This document shows, piece after piece, positions 17,929 through 27,013 of a stretch of DNA of 64,000 nucleotides. Both the position numbers and the translations under genes were made by a program. Under the pieces are notes generated by a model that made no database searches, was not told the origin of the DNA, and saw nothing but the letters and a program-made list of their open reading frames with translations. This DNA comes from Spirochaetota bacterium (GTDB lineage Bacteria > Spirochaetota > UBA4802 > UBA5368): NCBI GenBank assembly GCA_035477215.1, contig DATIKU010000053.1:62001-126000 (forward strand). The letters run 5' to 3'. The stretch's first letter is position 1. Each line of letters starts with the position of its first letter.

Positions 17929-20900
17929 TCAAGGATTGGCCCTGACATCATAGAATATGTCCGCTTCGGTCGGCGTGGTGGCGTTTCGGTAATCCTTCCA
18001 AAGGAACAATCCGCCATAAGGAGTGCCACCATCATTATAGTACAGTCCCTTTAATGAAAGTTCGTCATCATCCCACGACGAAACAATACCGACCACTACG
18101 CCGTCATCATCGGCAACGTCGTCAAACCAGTTGAGCGTCCAGGCGCCGGCGTTGGGGATGACGGCCTGGGCCACTATGACGTAGCCGACCGAGTAATAAT
18201 ACCTGTTATCCATCCAGCTTACAACGGCGCCATTGAGCCCGTCGCTGGCGATCGAGAGGTTGGAGACATAGGAACCGGTACCGGCGACATCCAGAAGTGT
18301 TCCAAAATTCGCCTGCACGCCGGTGGCCGCGGTAAATTTTTCCGCGTAAATGCGCCCGAGACTGTCCGCATAGGCGACGACGGGATTGTTCGATGTATCG
18401 AAGGTAATGGCCGCGTCGACCGCCCCCGCGAAGCTGATCGGGTTCGTCCCCCAATCGGCCAGGGCTCCAGTGGCACTGTTGTAGCGCGCGAGATAGATGT
18501 TTGCGCCGTCGCGGTAGAGCACCAGGAAACGGAAATTCGCGTTATCAGGAGCGGCCCTGACGTCGATAATCTCCGCGGCGGTTCCATTGTACAACAGCAG
18601 CCCCCGACCACCGTTAGCTGCGGCACCAAGAACCACGGTTCCGAAGGAATTCACCCGTTTGTAATAGATATTACCGTCCGTATTGGACTCAAAAATCACA
18701 CGGGCGCCTCCGTTATCGCCATTGGCGTGGAGAAGCTTGACGTTATCCATCACATCCCCGGCGGTATAGAGCGTTGATGTGGAGTATACCGATCCGTTCC
18801 CCATGTTTATTACGGCACCGAGGATGCTGCCGCCGCTCTCCCATGCGAAGAAGAGTCGCTGACGATAAATGTAATACCGCTGCGTAGCGGCCCATCCGGG
18901 AATGGCGGCACGAAGCGTTATCTGGGTGGCGGAGTCGACGGACTGGACTATGCCGACGGTGTTATTGCCCACGATCTTCACCACATCGCCGGGATGGACG
19001 CGGTAGGCGGCCAGCTGGAAGTTGGTGAGCACATCGCCGTCGGTGAACTGGTTGCCGGCAACCGCGGAAATGGTTCCCGTGGCCACCAGCGGTTCCGTGC
19101 TCGCGAAAACGAGATAGTCCTCGTTACCGGTATCGAATATATTCTTATTCAGCGTAAGCTGAGTCGGCGAATCCCTGCTGACCACAACCGCGAACCGGTT
19201 GTCGCTGATGTTGTATACCAGGTCGCCGTTCTCCACGCCGGCAACATCAAAAGCGGCACCCGCCGACACGAGAAGCCCGGCACTCAGGGCCGAAGCCTTG
19301 CCGTATTTGAGCCACGTCTCCGCGGGCGTGACGAACCTGAGAAGCCAGTAAAGATCCGCGTCGGACATGAAGGCGGCGGCGCCGTTTATATCGAGCGCGC
19401 GCTCCCTCACGGCAAAAGTGCCCGTAGTGACCCGCGCGATAGACGTGTCGGTGACGTTTACCAGCACGTCATTATTGACCACACCGGTCGTGACGAAAGT
19501 CGCATTGTCGTCATAGAGCGGATTGGCGGGGGGAGTGTCGGCCGTACCGGTGATTGTCCGGTAATTGTACACATCGACCGTTACGTTATCACCTACGTTA
19601 AATGTTGCCAGATCGACCAGTATCCGATAGAAGGGATCGACGGGACTGGCGGCGTGTGTGGTGCAATAATTATTATAAATACTATAGTTTTCGGCCCCAA
19701 GACTGAATATCGGGTCGGAAAGGTTAAGCACGCGGGTCGAGGACGCGGAAACGAAAGCGCTGTCGGGGGTGGTAAGATTATAGACGAGCGCGTTTGCCGC
19801 GATCGCGCTCCAGTCGGCGGTATAATCGACGAGTGGATTGGCGCCGAAAGCATTTTCGGTTCCGTTATCAACAATTGGAGGATCTTCGACGATCATATAG
19901 CCTTCGCCGGCGTCGAAATTAAGACCCGGGATCGTGAGCTCCGTAGCTGAAACCACCACGGTAACCTGACCATACGTATTATCGTTGATATTCGCCACCC
20001 AGTCCCCGGGCACGACCAAGGCCGTCCAATCATCAAGATTGGTACTATCGATCAGACTGTCGGCGCTTGCTTCCGCCGTTCCTTCGTCAATCAACCGGTA
20101 AATGTCGTACTGGTCTCCCGTATGGGGGAAGATATCGGCGTCAAGCGCGAGCATGTCCGTATTCACATCAGTAACGCGGGCATAGCTGATTGGAGGACCA
20201 GCGCTGATATTCACGACCACGTCATTGACCGCGACACCCAGTGCCGTAAAATCAACGTCCGGATCGTACAGCACCACGGGTTCCTCGGCCCCGCTGTAAT
20301 CGGCCGCCATGTTTACCCCGTTCAGGGAATTGATATATACGTAGGTCGCACCCGAATGAATCACATCCCCGACCCCCATCCAGGCCGGCGGCGCATAATT
20401 ATGTTCGGTAATGACCCTGTTGGCCGTGCTCGTTTGCGTTGGAGGCGTAACATTCATGGCGTGATCATCGGTCAGGAAACTGGTGAAGCTGGTAACCCCA
20501 TCGGCGATCCGGTACACGTTCCCGGTGGTGACCACCCCCGCGCTCTGGCCGAGCACATGCCTGAAATTCGTCGAGCGCGTCGCCACCGCTCCCACGTGAT
20601 CGGTGACGTCCATAATACGATCGTCGTTCTGTATAACCGCATTTCTCAGATTGACGTCAAAATCATAAAATGGATTAGCCGGGATGTTGTGGGTAGACCC
20701 GACGCCGGTGCCGTTGTGAATCCGCGTTACGAAACCATTATAAACATTGTTATCGAGACCGGCCCCATAGCGATAATACATGGGAATCGCCGACGCATCC
20801 TGGTAACCGGCCGTATGGCCGAACGTATTCCCGAAACCGGCGGCGGTATTATCGCTCCAGTAGGTGCTGAAACCGAGGCCCGTCGCCCCCCCGGTAACAT

Positions 20901-22305
20901 ATTTCACGTAAAATCCGCTCGCACCATCCTCGAGAACGACGAACACACCACCGTAGCCATCCGGGAACAGCCGCGGGTCGCTCAATCCGTGGGCGTTATC
21001 GATAAGCTGGCCCGGGTGCCAGTTTACGTTGGGAACACCGGTTGCGTTGATATAGGTTGCGCGCACGCTGGTCCCATCCACCCAGGCCACATAGGCCGTT
21101 GCATCCGTGTTCTGATGAACGGTGAACTCGGAGATGTTTGCCGCCGGCGGGCCGGCCGCGACGGCATTGAGACGTTCGTCATTAATGGCGGGATCGGTAT
21201 CGTTTGCCGTCATGAAATTGCCGGTCTGCGTCACTATCGTCGCGTGATCGATGATGAAGTAGTACCTGGTTGCCGTCGTTAAGCCCGTAATATCCGCGTA
21301 GTGCACCGTCGGGGTCCCCGCCTCCGCCTTGGTGAAGCCGTAAACCGTGGTGAGCCCATAGTTAACGGTAAAACCGGTAGCCGGGCGCGTTGTTGTCCAG
21401 TTGATCCTGACTGAATTCTGCGTGACTTCCGTAAGCCATACCGAGCCGATCGTAATGGGACCGCCCGGATTGGGGTCGGCCTCCACGGTGAAGGTCCAGG
21501 TGTTATTGACGCTTACCACCAGGTCACGAAGTCCCGTATCTCTGATCCCCGTTCCGGGAGTGTCATCCAGGTCGACCGTATAGACCTGCGCATAGGTGAG
21601 AGTATTCAGTGGGAGATACCATGTTTTCTGATCGAGGCTGAAATAGGGGGCTACCGACGCGGCCGCCGGAGCGATGGTAAAGGTGGCGGCGGTCACGTTC
21701 TGAACCTCTTTATTGAACGATACCACCACATAGCCCACGCCCCGGCTGTACGGCCCGGCACCAACCGGATACCGGGAGGTGGCGATGACGACCGGATCAT
21801 AGTCACCAGAATCATCATCACCGGTGGTGAACTCCGCGGTATCGTTGCCGGGTATACCGGTATCAAGCCCACCGGAATCACGAATTGCCGCAGGATCGAC
21901 CTCAATGGTGTAGGGAGTTGAATATGCGAGATTTCCAGTAAATGCTATCCGCACAGCCCTATAATATCCGGAACCGTCCGCAGCAAAGCCGGTTACCGAA
22001 GCGAACCCCGGATTGCCCGGAATGTCCACGCTCGCTGGGGTAATATCAGCGACATCATAAATCGGTTTTGAAAATATTATGACAACGTCCGTGTCGATCG
22101 GAAACCGGTCGGTAGCGGGAAGCGGCGCGTCCGGATAGATGGACTCAACCTGCAGAAACTCGGTCCCCGGGCTCGAGCCCGGAACGGTCCCTCCCGTTGC
22201 GCTGAGGTCGACGTTCGGCGCTTCGGGCGCGCAGGCGTGGAAAAGCAGCGCCATGACGGCCGGGAGCATGAAGGATAGCGCCGGACGGTATCGGAGTGTT
22301 CGCAT
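17929..22305 (-). CDS. giant lipoprotein with Ig-like and FN3 domains
   Basis: About 1458 residues from ATG 22305 (MRTLRYRP), chosen because AAAGGGGGGTGAT lies just upstream; an ATG at 22335 is unsupported. The signal peptide ends LLFHAC, a spirochaete-like lipobox. Two SbsA/Big_5-type Ig-like domains (about 55-160 and 170-275: DTDVVIIFSKPI, RGVGYVVVSFNKEV) precede an FN3-like domain (about 285-365). The middle (about 640-1140) holds at least six related modules of the form GD-x-V-x-N-x-x-D-N ... T-x-L-x-L ... Y-x-I-Y. The end resembles propeller-like repeats. Likely a surface protein; ligand unknown. Confidence 0.82.
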   Translation of the reverse strand: MRTLRYRPALSFMLPAVMALLFHACAPEAPNVDLSATGGTVPGSSPGTEFLQVESIYPDAPLPATDRFPIDTDVVIIFSKPIYDVADITPASVDIPGNPGFASVTGFAADGSGYYRAVRIAFTGNLAYSTPYTIEVDPAAIRDSGGLDTGIPGNDTAEFTTGDDDSGDYDPVVIATSRYPVGAGPYSRGVGYVVVSFNKEVQNVTAATFTIAPAAASVAPYFSLDQKTWYLPLNTLTYAQVYTVDLDDTPGTGIRDTGLRDLVVSVNNTWTFTVEADPNPGGPITIGSVWLTEVTQNSVRINWTTTRPATGFTVNYGLTTVYGFTKAEAGTPTVHYADITGLTTATRYYFIIDHATIVTQTGNFMTANDTDPAINDERLNAVAAGPPAANISEFTVHQNTDATAYVAWVDGTSVRATYINATGVPNVNWHPGQLIDNAHGLSDPRLFPDGYGGVFVVLEDGASGFYVKYVTGGATGLGFSTYWSDNTAAGFGNTFGHTAGYQDASAIPMYYRYGAGLDNNVYNGFVTRIHNGTGVGSTHNIPANPFYDFDVNLRNAVIQNDDRIMDVTDHVGAVATRSTNFRHVLGQSAGVVTTGNVYRIADGVTSFTSFLTDDHAMNVTPPTQTSTANRVITEHNYAPPAWMGVGDVIHSGATYVYINSLNGVNMAADYSGAEEPVVLYDPDVDFTALGVAVNDVVVNISAGPPISYARVTDVNTDMLALDADIFPHTGDQYDIYRLIDEGTAEASADSLIDSTNLDDWTALVVPGDWVANINDNTYGQVTVVVSATELTIPGLNFDAGEGYMIVEDPPIVDNGTENAFGANPLVDYTADWSAIAANALVYNLTTPDSAFVSASSTRVLNLSDPIFSLGAENYSIYNNYCTTHAASPVDPFYRILVDLATFNVGDNVTVDVYNYRTITGTADTPPANPLYDDNATFVTTGVVNNDVLVNVTDTSIARVTTGTFAVRERALDINGAAAFMSDADLYWLLRFVTPAETWLKYGKASALSAGLLVSAGAAFDVAGVENGDLVYNISDNRFAVVVSRDSPTQLTLNKNIFDTGNEDYLVFASTEPLVATGTISAVAGNQFTDGDVLTNFQLAAYRVHPGDVVKIVGNNTVGIVQSVDSATQITLRAAIPGWAATQRYYIYRQRLFFAWESGGSILGAVINMGNGSVYSTSTLYTAGDVMDNVKLLHANGDNGGARVIFESNTDGNIYYKRVNSFGTVVLGAAANGGRGLLLYNGTAAEIIDVRAAPDNANFRFLVLYRDGANIYLARYNSATGALADWGTNPISFAGAVDAAITFDTSNNPVVAYADSLGRIYAEKFTAATGVQANFGTLLDVAGTGSYVSNLSIASDGLNGAVVSWMDNRYYYSVGYVIVAQAVIPNAGAWTLNWFDDVADDDGVVVGIVSSWDDDELSLKGLYYNDGGTPYGGLFLWKDYRNATTPTEADIFYDVRANP

Positions 22306-22501
22306 CACATCACCCCCCTTTGAGCGGGGAAACATCGAATTTCCGTTTTTTTGCAGGGGGCATACAGTTTTTCTTTACATTTTAATCGTTGCGGCATGTA
22401 TTTATCAATGTATGCTGCATATCGGCACAGAATCAACATACACCTTCTCGATCCTATATATTACAGAAGAAATCGGGATTAAGGCAATAATAATTTAGAC
22501 C
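22306..22501. promoter_or_regulatory. divergent intergenic region
   Basis: AT-rich 196-base gap between two divergently read secreted-protein genes. It includes T-runs near 22347 and an ATCCTATATATTAC stretch near 22450. No clear paired -35/-10 boxes could be fixed. Confidence 0.3.
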
Positions 22502-25015
22502 ATGCTCCGTAAAAAAATTAGATTTCTCCCGCTGCTGCTCATCACCGCCCTTTCTCTGCTGTTGACAGAGAAAGCGGGTCGTGGAACCATCACCTCGATC
22601 ATCCTCACGCCGGCCAACCCGACCACCATGTCGAACACCCTGGGGTATTACCTGGCGGGCAAGGCATATACCTTTACGATAAACGTGGTCGATCCGGATG
22701 TCACCGCCTGGAACCAGATCACCGATGCCAGAATGACTATCGCTAACACAACCAATATTGTAGTAAGAAACACGGTCGCCTTCGGCTTCGGAGCATCTCC
22801 TCTCGTTGCCGATACGCCATTCGCAGTAACGGTGGACTCGGGGACCGTGGATGCCGCCGGCCTGGTCACCGCCGGCAGCACCTATAACAACTTTACCGTG
22901 CGATTCACCGTAACATTCAGATGGGACACCCCCGCATCCGCCTGGGCCGCCGCCCGAAATGTCATCGGATCCGCCACCACCAACAATCCGGCCGTGAATA
23001 CCCTCACCGACACCCGCACGGTATCGTACGGCGTCGTTTCCACCATTCGGATTGTCGGCTTCGCCCAGGACGGCGACGCGGCCGACGGGCGAGTAAACCC
23101 CTGGCACACGGCGTTCAACGTAACCGGTACCATCGCATACAACATACCGGGCGCGGTCGCCGCCGACGCGGTGCATCTGGTCGCCGACGCGGGTGTGGGC
23201 GAGTACACCGCCCCCGGCTCCACGCTGTATCGATCCGGCTTCATCACGCCCCACGTCGACGCAACGCCGGCCGCTCTCAGTATTCCCGTAAGCGCCGAAT
23301 GGTTCAATTCCCTGGGATGGGTCACCGCGCGCGGCAACCACACCTGGACGGTACGTGTCGCCATGAATACGGCAGGCGGCCCTGAAACCTCCGTGAATAC
23401 CCTTGCCATCAACTGCGACCGCATCCGGGTGACCAATATTGAGTTTTTCGGTGGGGGCGGCGTCAATCCGCCTCCGCGCTACTACCGCAGTGTAAACCTG
23501 CCCGGCACGCAGGTACGGGTGACCGCCCAGCTCGAGAATGCCGGCACGGGAATGGTCGGAAACACGACTATCAGGATATCCGACAGCGCCGGAACCCCCA
23601 ACACCTACGACGTGGTAATCGCCAACGGCGCCACTCAGGGCGTTATCGATATGAGCGCGAACTATCCGGCGGTCCCCGGCGACATCCCCGCAAACGACAC
23701 GACGGTACTCTCGTACAGCGCGGTGCGCGTTTTCGGCGGAGCCTATGACGGCGACACGGCCGCGGCCGAGGGTCAGGACGATTTTGGAAGTATTACGCAG
23801 GCCGCGTTAGGAACGTATCAGATTTATTGGGATCATGAGGATCCACCGGGGGCAAACGCCGGAGGGTTTACCACCTGGGTCAACCAGCAAACCACTGCGA
23901 CTTCACTTGAATTAACCTGGACTCCCATCAATCCACTGGCAAATGATGACCACGACTTTTATTCATACAGAATCTATTACCGGGAAGATACAACCGTTCC
24001 ATGGATTATGATTGATCGCAACACTGCAAATTACGGGCCTCCCGCCGGAACATTCAGACTGGATCTCATCACAACCGGCACCGCAGCAATCCAGGGATTG
24101 GTGCCACTCACTATGTATGATTATTTTGTTTCAGCGGTTGACGTTTTTGGAAATGAGATTTATACATTATTTCCCGGGAGCATCATTACCGGCCCCACAG
24201 GTGCGGACTGGTGGGGCGAAATACAGACACAACCACTGACCATTCTTTCTGAAATTACCGACGGAGTAACAATCTTCCAAGATAATTCTTTCACTCTCAA
24301 CCCCCTTGCATCAGCACGCCCAGTTCGCGACACAGCGATCCGCGTAAAATTAACAATATCCGGAACCGCCATTACCTTGCCAGAAACAGTTAATTTAATA
24401 GTGGCACAAGATGGAGCGACAGACCTAATAAGTGGAGGCACGGTAAATCCCATCCCCGTTGAACCTTGGTATCGGATTAACTGTGCGAAGAGCGGCCCGA
24501 ACATCTGGACTGCTCATATTCCCGACACTAACACTTTAATAACAATTGGCACGGATGTGCGCTTTGTGATCGAAATGATACATGGTGCATCCATCACATA
24601 TGCGGATCATAATTCCGAACTCGAAATTCCTGCTGGCGTTCCCCCTGTAACTCCAAATGACTATGAATGGACATTCTCGGTTATCACCCCCACCACCTTC
24701 CAGCCCTGGCCCACGCGCATCCTGAACAATGTCATTACCGACAAGGATCCGGTGGCCTACCCGGCCTATTATCTCTCTGAGGACGCCTACGTCACCATCA
24801 AGGCCTTCGACATCAAGGGACGCCCCGTCGCCACCCTGCTCGATAACGCCTTCCGCAAAGGCGGGCAGAACATCAAGGAGGGCGGCTGGCGCGGCGACAA
24901 CAAGGCAAACCGAAAGCTCGGCGTGGGTCTTTATTACATCCAGATAGAGGCGAAGGCCGTGTCGAGCGGCAAGGTTATCCTCAATTCCTTCCAGAAGGTG
25001 GTCATGGCGCGTTGA
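22502..25015 (+). CDS. secreted FN3 protein with FlgD/sorting-type C-terminus
   Basis: 837 residues. Signal peptide (FLPLLLITALSLLLTEKAGRG), then about 430 residues of Ala/Thr/Asn-rich beta-type repeats. An FN3-like domain at about 450-560 contains YSYRIYYREDTTVPW and LVPLTMYDYFVSAVDVFGNE. The C-terminal 90 residues form a FlgD-Ig/type-A-sorting-like domain (YLSEDAYVTIKAFDIKGRPV, GGWRGDNKANRK, GVGLYYIQIEA). Base composition drops clearly from about 23.8 to 24.65 kb, then recovers for the C-terminal domain, suggesting a mosaic. No Shine-Dalgarno is obvious. Probably exported or surface-attached. Confidence 0.78.
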   Translation: MLRKKIRFLPLLLITALSLLLTEKAGRGTITSIILTPANPTTMSNTLGYYLAGKAYTFTINVVDPDVTAWNQITDARMTIANTTNIVVRNTVAFGFGASPLVADTPFAVTVDSGTVDAAGLVTAGSTYNNFTVRFTVTFRWDTPASAWAAARNVIGSATTNNPAVNTLTDTRTVSYGVVSTIRIVGFAQDGDAADGRVNPWHTAFNVTGTIAYNIPGAVAADAVHLVADAGVGEYTAPGSTLYRSGFITPHVDATPAALSIPVSAEWFNSLGWVTARGNHTWTVRVAMNTAGGPETSVNTLAINCDRIRVTNIEFFGGGGVNPPPRYYRSVNLPGTQVRVTAQLENAGTGMVGNTTIRISDSAGTPNTYDVVIANGATQGVIDMSANYPAVPGDIPANDTTVLSYSAVRVFGGAYDGDTAAAEGQDDFGSITQAALGTYQIYWDHEDPPGANAGGFTTWVNQQTTATSLELTWTPINPLANDDHDFYSYRIYYREDTTVPWIMIDRNTANYGPPAGTFRLDLITTGTAAIQGLVPLTMYDYFVSAVDVFGNEIYTLFPGSIITGPTGADWWGEIQTQPLTILSEITDGVTIFQDNSFTLNPLASARPVRDTAIRVKLTISGTAITLPETVNLIVAQDGATDLISGGTVNPIPVEPWYRINCAKSGPNIWTAHIPDTNTLITIGTDVRFVIEMIHGASITYADHNSELEIPAGVPPVTPNDYEWTFSVITPTTFQPWPTRILNNVITDKDPVAYPAYYLSEDAYVTIKAFDIKGRPVATLLDNAFRKGGQNIKEGGWRGDNKANRKLGVGLYYIQIEAKAVSSGKVILNSFQKVVMAR

Positions 25016-25031
25016 TGGCCCGGTGGGCCGA

Positions 25032-25056
25032 GGGGTCAGAGCCGAGGGGTCAGAGC
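25032..25056 (+). repeat. REP-like motif, copies 6 and 7 (tandem)
   Basis: Two direct copies, 25032-25043 (GGGGTCAGAGCC) and 25046-25056 (GGGGTCAGAGC), separated by GA, directly after the upstream gene's stop codon. Confidence 0.8.
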
Positions 25057-25106
25057 ATTAAAAGATTACTCCCAATTGCCATAAGCCAACATAAAGGGGA
25101 CATCGA

Positions 25107-25118
25107 GGGGTCAGAGCC
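25107..25118 (+). repeat. REP-like 12-mer, copy 8
   Basis: GGGGTCAGAGCC preceded by CGA as in copies 6 and 7. The bases just before it read AAGGGGACATC, a second short motif that recurs inverted near 26625-26637. Confidence 0.75.
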
Positions 25119-25157
25119 GTCGAAAATTTCCGTGGTACCGGCCAGGGCTCGAAAGAT

Positions 25158-25195
25158 GGGGTCAGAGCATTTTTTTAAAAAAAATGCTCTGACCC
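25158..25195. repeat. REP-like inverted pair, copies 9 and 10
   Basis: The motif and its inverse are joined by a T7/A8 run, making a perfect 37-base palindrome at 25159-25195 (18-base arms, single A at the centre). It lies 80 bases before the RAYT gene. It could be a BIME-like substrate of the transposase or a bidirectional terminator. Confidence 0.8.
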
Positions 25196-25274
25196 TTCAG
25201 AAAGTTTTAACTTCGCGACCTCCAAAAACGTATCTATTCTAGAACCTCATTAAGATACGTTAAAGGAGTGTCAC

Positions 25275-25865
25275 ATGGCCCGTAAAACCCGTATCCAGCA
25301 GGAAAACCTCACATACCATATAACCTCCCGCTGTATCGAATGGCGGGCGATGATGGAGCTTGACCTTTTTAAGCAGATTTTAATTGAAGTATTGGGCCAG
25401 ACGCAGGAAAAATACGATTTCGAGCTTTCCGCATACCAGATAATGGATAACCATATTCACATAGTAATCAGGACAATCCCGGGCGGTGCACCTATTTCGA
25501 AAATCGTTCAGTATATTAAGTCCCGCTTTGCCGAAAAATACAACCGGCTGACCCTACGAATAGGCCCGTTCTGGAATGAACGATACCACGACACCATTAT
25601 CGAGCACGCGGACAATCCCGAATACTACCTCCTGTGGTTGCTCTGGTATCTCGCCTTCAATCCGGTCCGGAGCAAAACCACGGACAGCCCGCGGAAATAC
25701 CTGTATTCCAGCATACATTCATATCTCGAAACTGGCAAACGGACCCCAGTGAGAGTCGATTTGCACCGGTATTTTATGCAGTTGGGAAAGACCGTCGAGG
25801 AAAGGCTGAAAAGATTTCTCGTCTACGAGGACACGTACCGCAGGCGCCTGGCGATAATCATTTAA
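25275..25865 (+). CDS. REP-associated tyrosine transposase (RAYT, Y1 family)
   Basis: 196 residues, single-domain Y1/IS200-like HUH nuclease. The metal-binding H-x-H is at 60-62 within YQIMDNHIHIVI, and the C-terminal WYLAFNPVRS (about 124-133) corresponds to the helix that carries the catalytic Tyr. AAAGGAG lies six bases before the ATG. RAYTs are domesticated single-copy relatives of IS200 transposases that act on REP sequences; here thirteen copies of one short motif surround the gene and none is seen elsewhere. No flanking IS ends or target duplications are visible, fitting a RAYT rather than a complete IS. Confidence 0.9.
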   Translation: MARKTRIQQENLTYHITSRCIEWRAMMELDLFKQILIEVLGQTQEKYDFELSAYQIMDNHIHIVIRTIPGGAPISKIVQYIKSRFAEKYNRLTLRIGPFWNERYHDTIIEHADNPEYYLLWLLWYLAFNPVRSKTTDSPRKYLYSSIHSYLETGKRTPVRVDLHRYFMQLGKTVEERLKRFLVYEDTYRRRLAIII

Positions 25866-25953
25866 CACTAACGGCTGGATTAATCCGCATGATGTAATAA
25901 TCGAAAGGGTGTGCTTTCCAAAAATCAGGACGAAACAACCGCTCGCCCCTCCC

Positions 25954-26434
25954 CTAATCATAGACCCATCCCCGCCTTAAACCAGGCAGGTTTAGCTCCT
26001 CCACAACCTCGGAGAACTCCCCCCGGAGACGGTTCTTCCAAGATTAGGGTGATTCCTGATCGCCGGCCTCGGATAATACTGCGACATAAGCGAGATGTGT
26101 ACCGATGAAGACAGCTCCTCCGCAATAGCACGAAATATGGCTCTGACCCCTGATTTAAGTAATGCATCCCGGTTGCCTCTTGCTGCATGCCACTGAATTC
26201 CTGCTTATCTGATAATTCTGACAAAATATACACCGAAGATTGCAGTGTTCATAAAATACGCTGAATATTCCCGTCGATAACCGGCCCGTCCCCTTTATGC
26301 AAACATATCGATGTAACCGCAAATAAACCATCGACTCTACAGTACCCTCCGCCGGCCGAACGTATCGCCCCGCACCCCCTCGCGCAGAGGCTGTATGGCG
26401 AACGCTCGCCATAATACTGAATGCCATTACACAT
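25954..26434 (-). pseudogene. radical SAM protein remnant, internally deleted
   Basis: The N-terminal piece (about 26434-26165) reads YGERSPYSLCARGCGAIRS, then SICLHKGDGPVIDG, then after a frameshift YEHCNLRCIFCQNYQISRN with the radical SAM CxxxCxxC. The C-terminal piece (about 26138-25954) reads RAIAEELSSSVHISLMSQYY and, after a one-base loss in a G6 run, EFSEVVEELNLPGLRRGWVY then stop. The middle, normally over 100 residues, is missing, and the REP-like motif sits exactly at the join (26139-26150). The gene is dead unless the frameshifts are errors. Confidence 0.75.
26139..26150 (-). repeat. REP-like 12-mer, copy 11 (at deletion join)
   Basis: GGCTCTGACCCC on the plus strand, i.e. the motif on the coding strand of the radical SAM remnant, located at the join of its N- and C-terminal pieces. 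Confidence 0.8.
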
Positions 26435-26779
26435 TATGAACGCCGTTCATCGGATTTCGCATAAAGCAAAAAAAATATTACTTGATAAAATAATTTCTTG
26501 AAATAATACGGATAACTATTATGTTCTGCGAATGCATCGTTATGATGCATTGTACATCCTATCAATAGAATATGGTCGACTGTTGACTCGATCAATTGGT
26601 GATGCCTCATTTTTTATAAAGATGTCCCCTTATCGCATACGGTAATATAACAATTTGTTATATTACCACAACAATTTGATATATCATTGTTCCGTCGCTG
26701 AAAATGGCCCACGTATATCTGCACACTATATGCGACTGTTGCACCATCTTTTCATTATCGAACCATTTATGAGGGCACA
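26435..26779. other. AT-rich intergenic region with dyads
   Basis: 345 bases, clearly AT-richer than the rest of the window. It contains AATGCATC-GTTAT-GATGCATT near 26531-26551 and a perfect 12-base inverted repeat at 26641-26667. GATGTCCCCTTAT near 26625 is the inverse of a motif near 25094. No coding potential is seen. Confidence 0.5.
26641..26667. promoter_or_regulatory. perfect 12-base inverted repeat, operator-like
   Basis: GGTAATATAACA and TGTTATATTACC separated by ATT, 113 bases before the small gene at 26780. The AT-rich dyad without a T-tail looks more like a repressor site than a terminator. Confidence 0.4.
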
Positions 26780-27013
26780 ATGACAGAAGAAACCCTGGAA
26801 GGCAAATTCCGTCGCAAAAAACGCAAGAAGTCGTTCATGCAATTTGACGAGATCACGCTCTCCGAGCTTATTGCAATTTCCAACGAACCCTTTCTGGTAG
26901 AAGGTACAGTCCTATCCACAAGCGGTACTCATTTCCATGGACCGATGGGAGGATTCAATGAATTCTCCCCTGTCCAGGACTTCCCTTTACTGCCTGATGA
27001 AGACATCCAGTGA
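26780..27013 (+). CDS. hypothetical small protein
   Basis: 77 residues, not recognised. The N-terminus is very basic (EGKFRRKKRKKSF), followed by an acidic, Phe/Pro-rich section ending LLPDEDIQ. GAGGG lies four bases before the ATG, supporting translation. It has no partner genes, and its stop codon touches the 3' end of the mutY remnant. It may be a genuine orphan of the accessory region. Confidence 0.45.
   Translation: MTEETLEGKFRRKKRKKSFMQFDEITLSELIAISNEPFLVEGTVLSTSGTHFHGPMGGFNEFSPVQDFPLLPDEDIQ

Noticed and set aside
16845-18035. 396-codon open frame antisense to apbE containing repeated Gly-Ser-Asp-Pro
   Set aside because: The repeated peptide only reflects the 12-mer on the other strand; ApbE on the plus strand has all family motifs.
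18994-21282. Two long plus-strand open frames (318 and 386 codons) inside the giant lipoprotein gene
   Set aside because: Antisense shadows of a GC-biased gene; the minus strand has signal peptide, ribosome-binding site and domain structure.
25275-25865. Complete IS200/IS605 element
   Set aside because: No tnpB or omega RNA-like end structures were seen on both sides; a single-copy RAYT with REP-like motifs explains the locus better.
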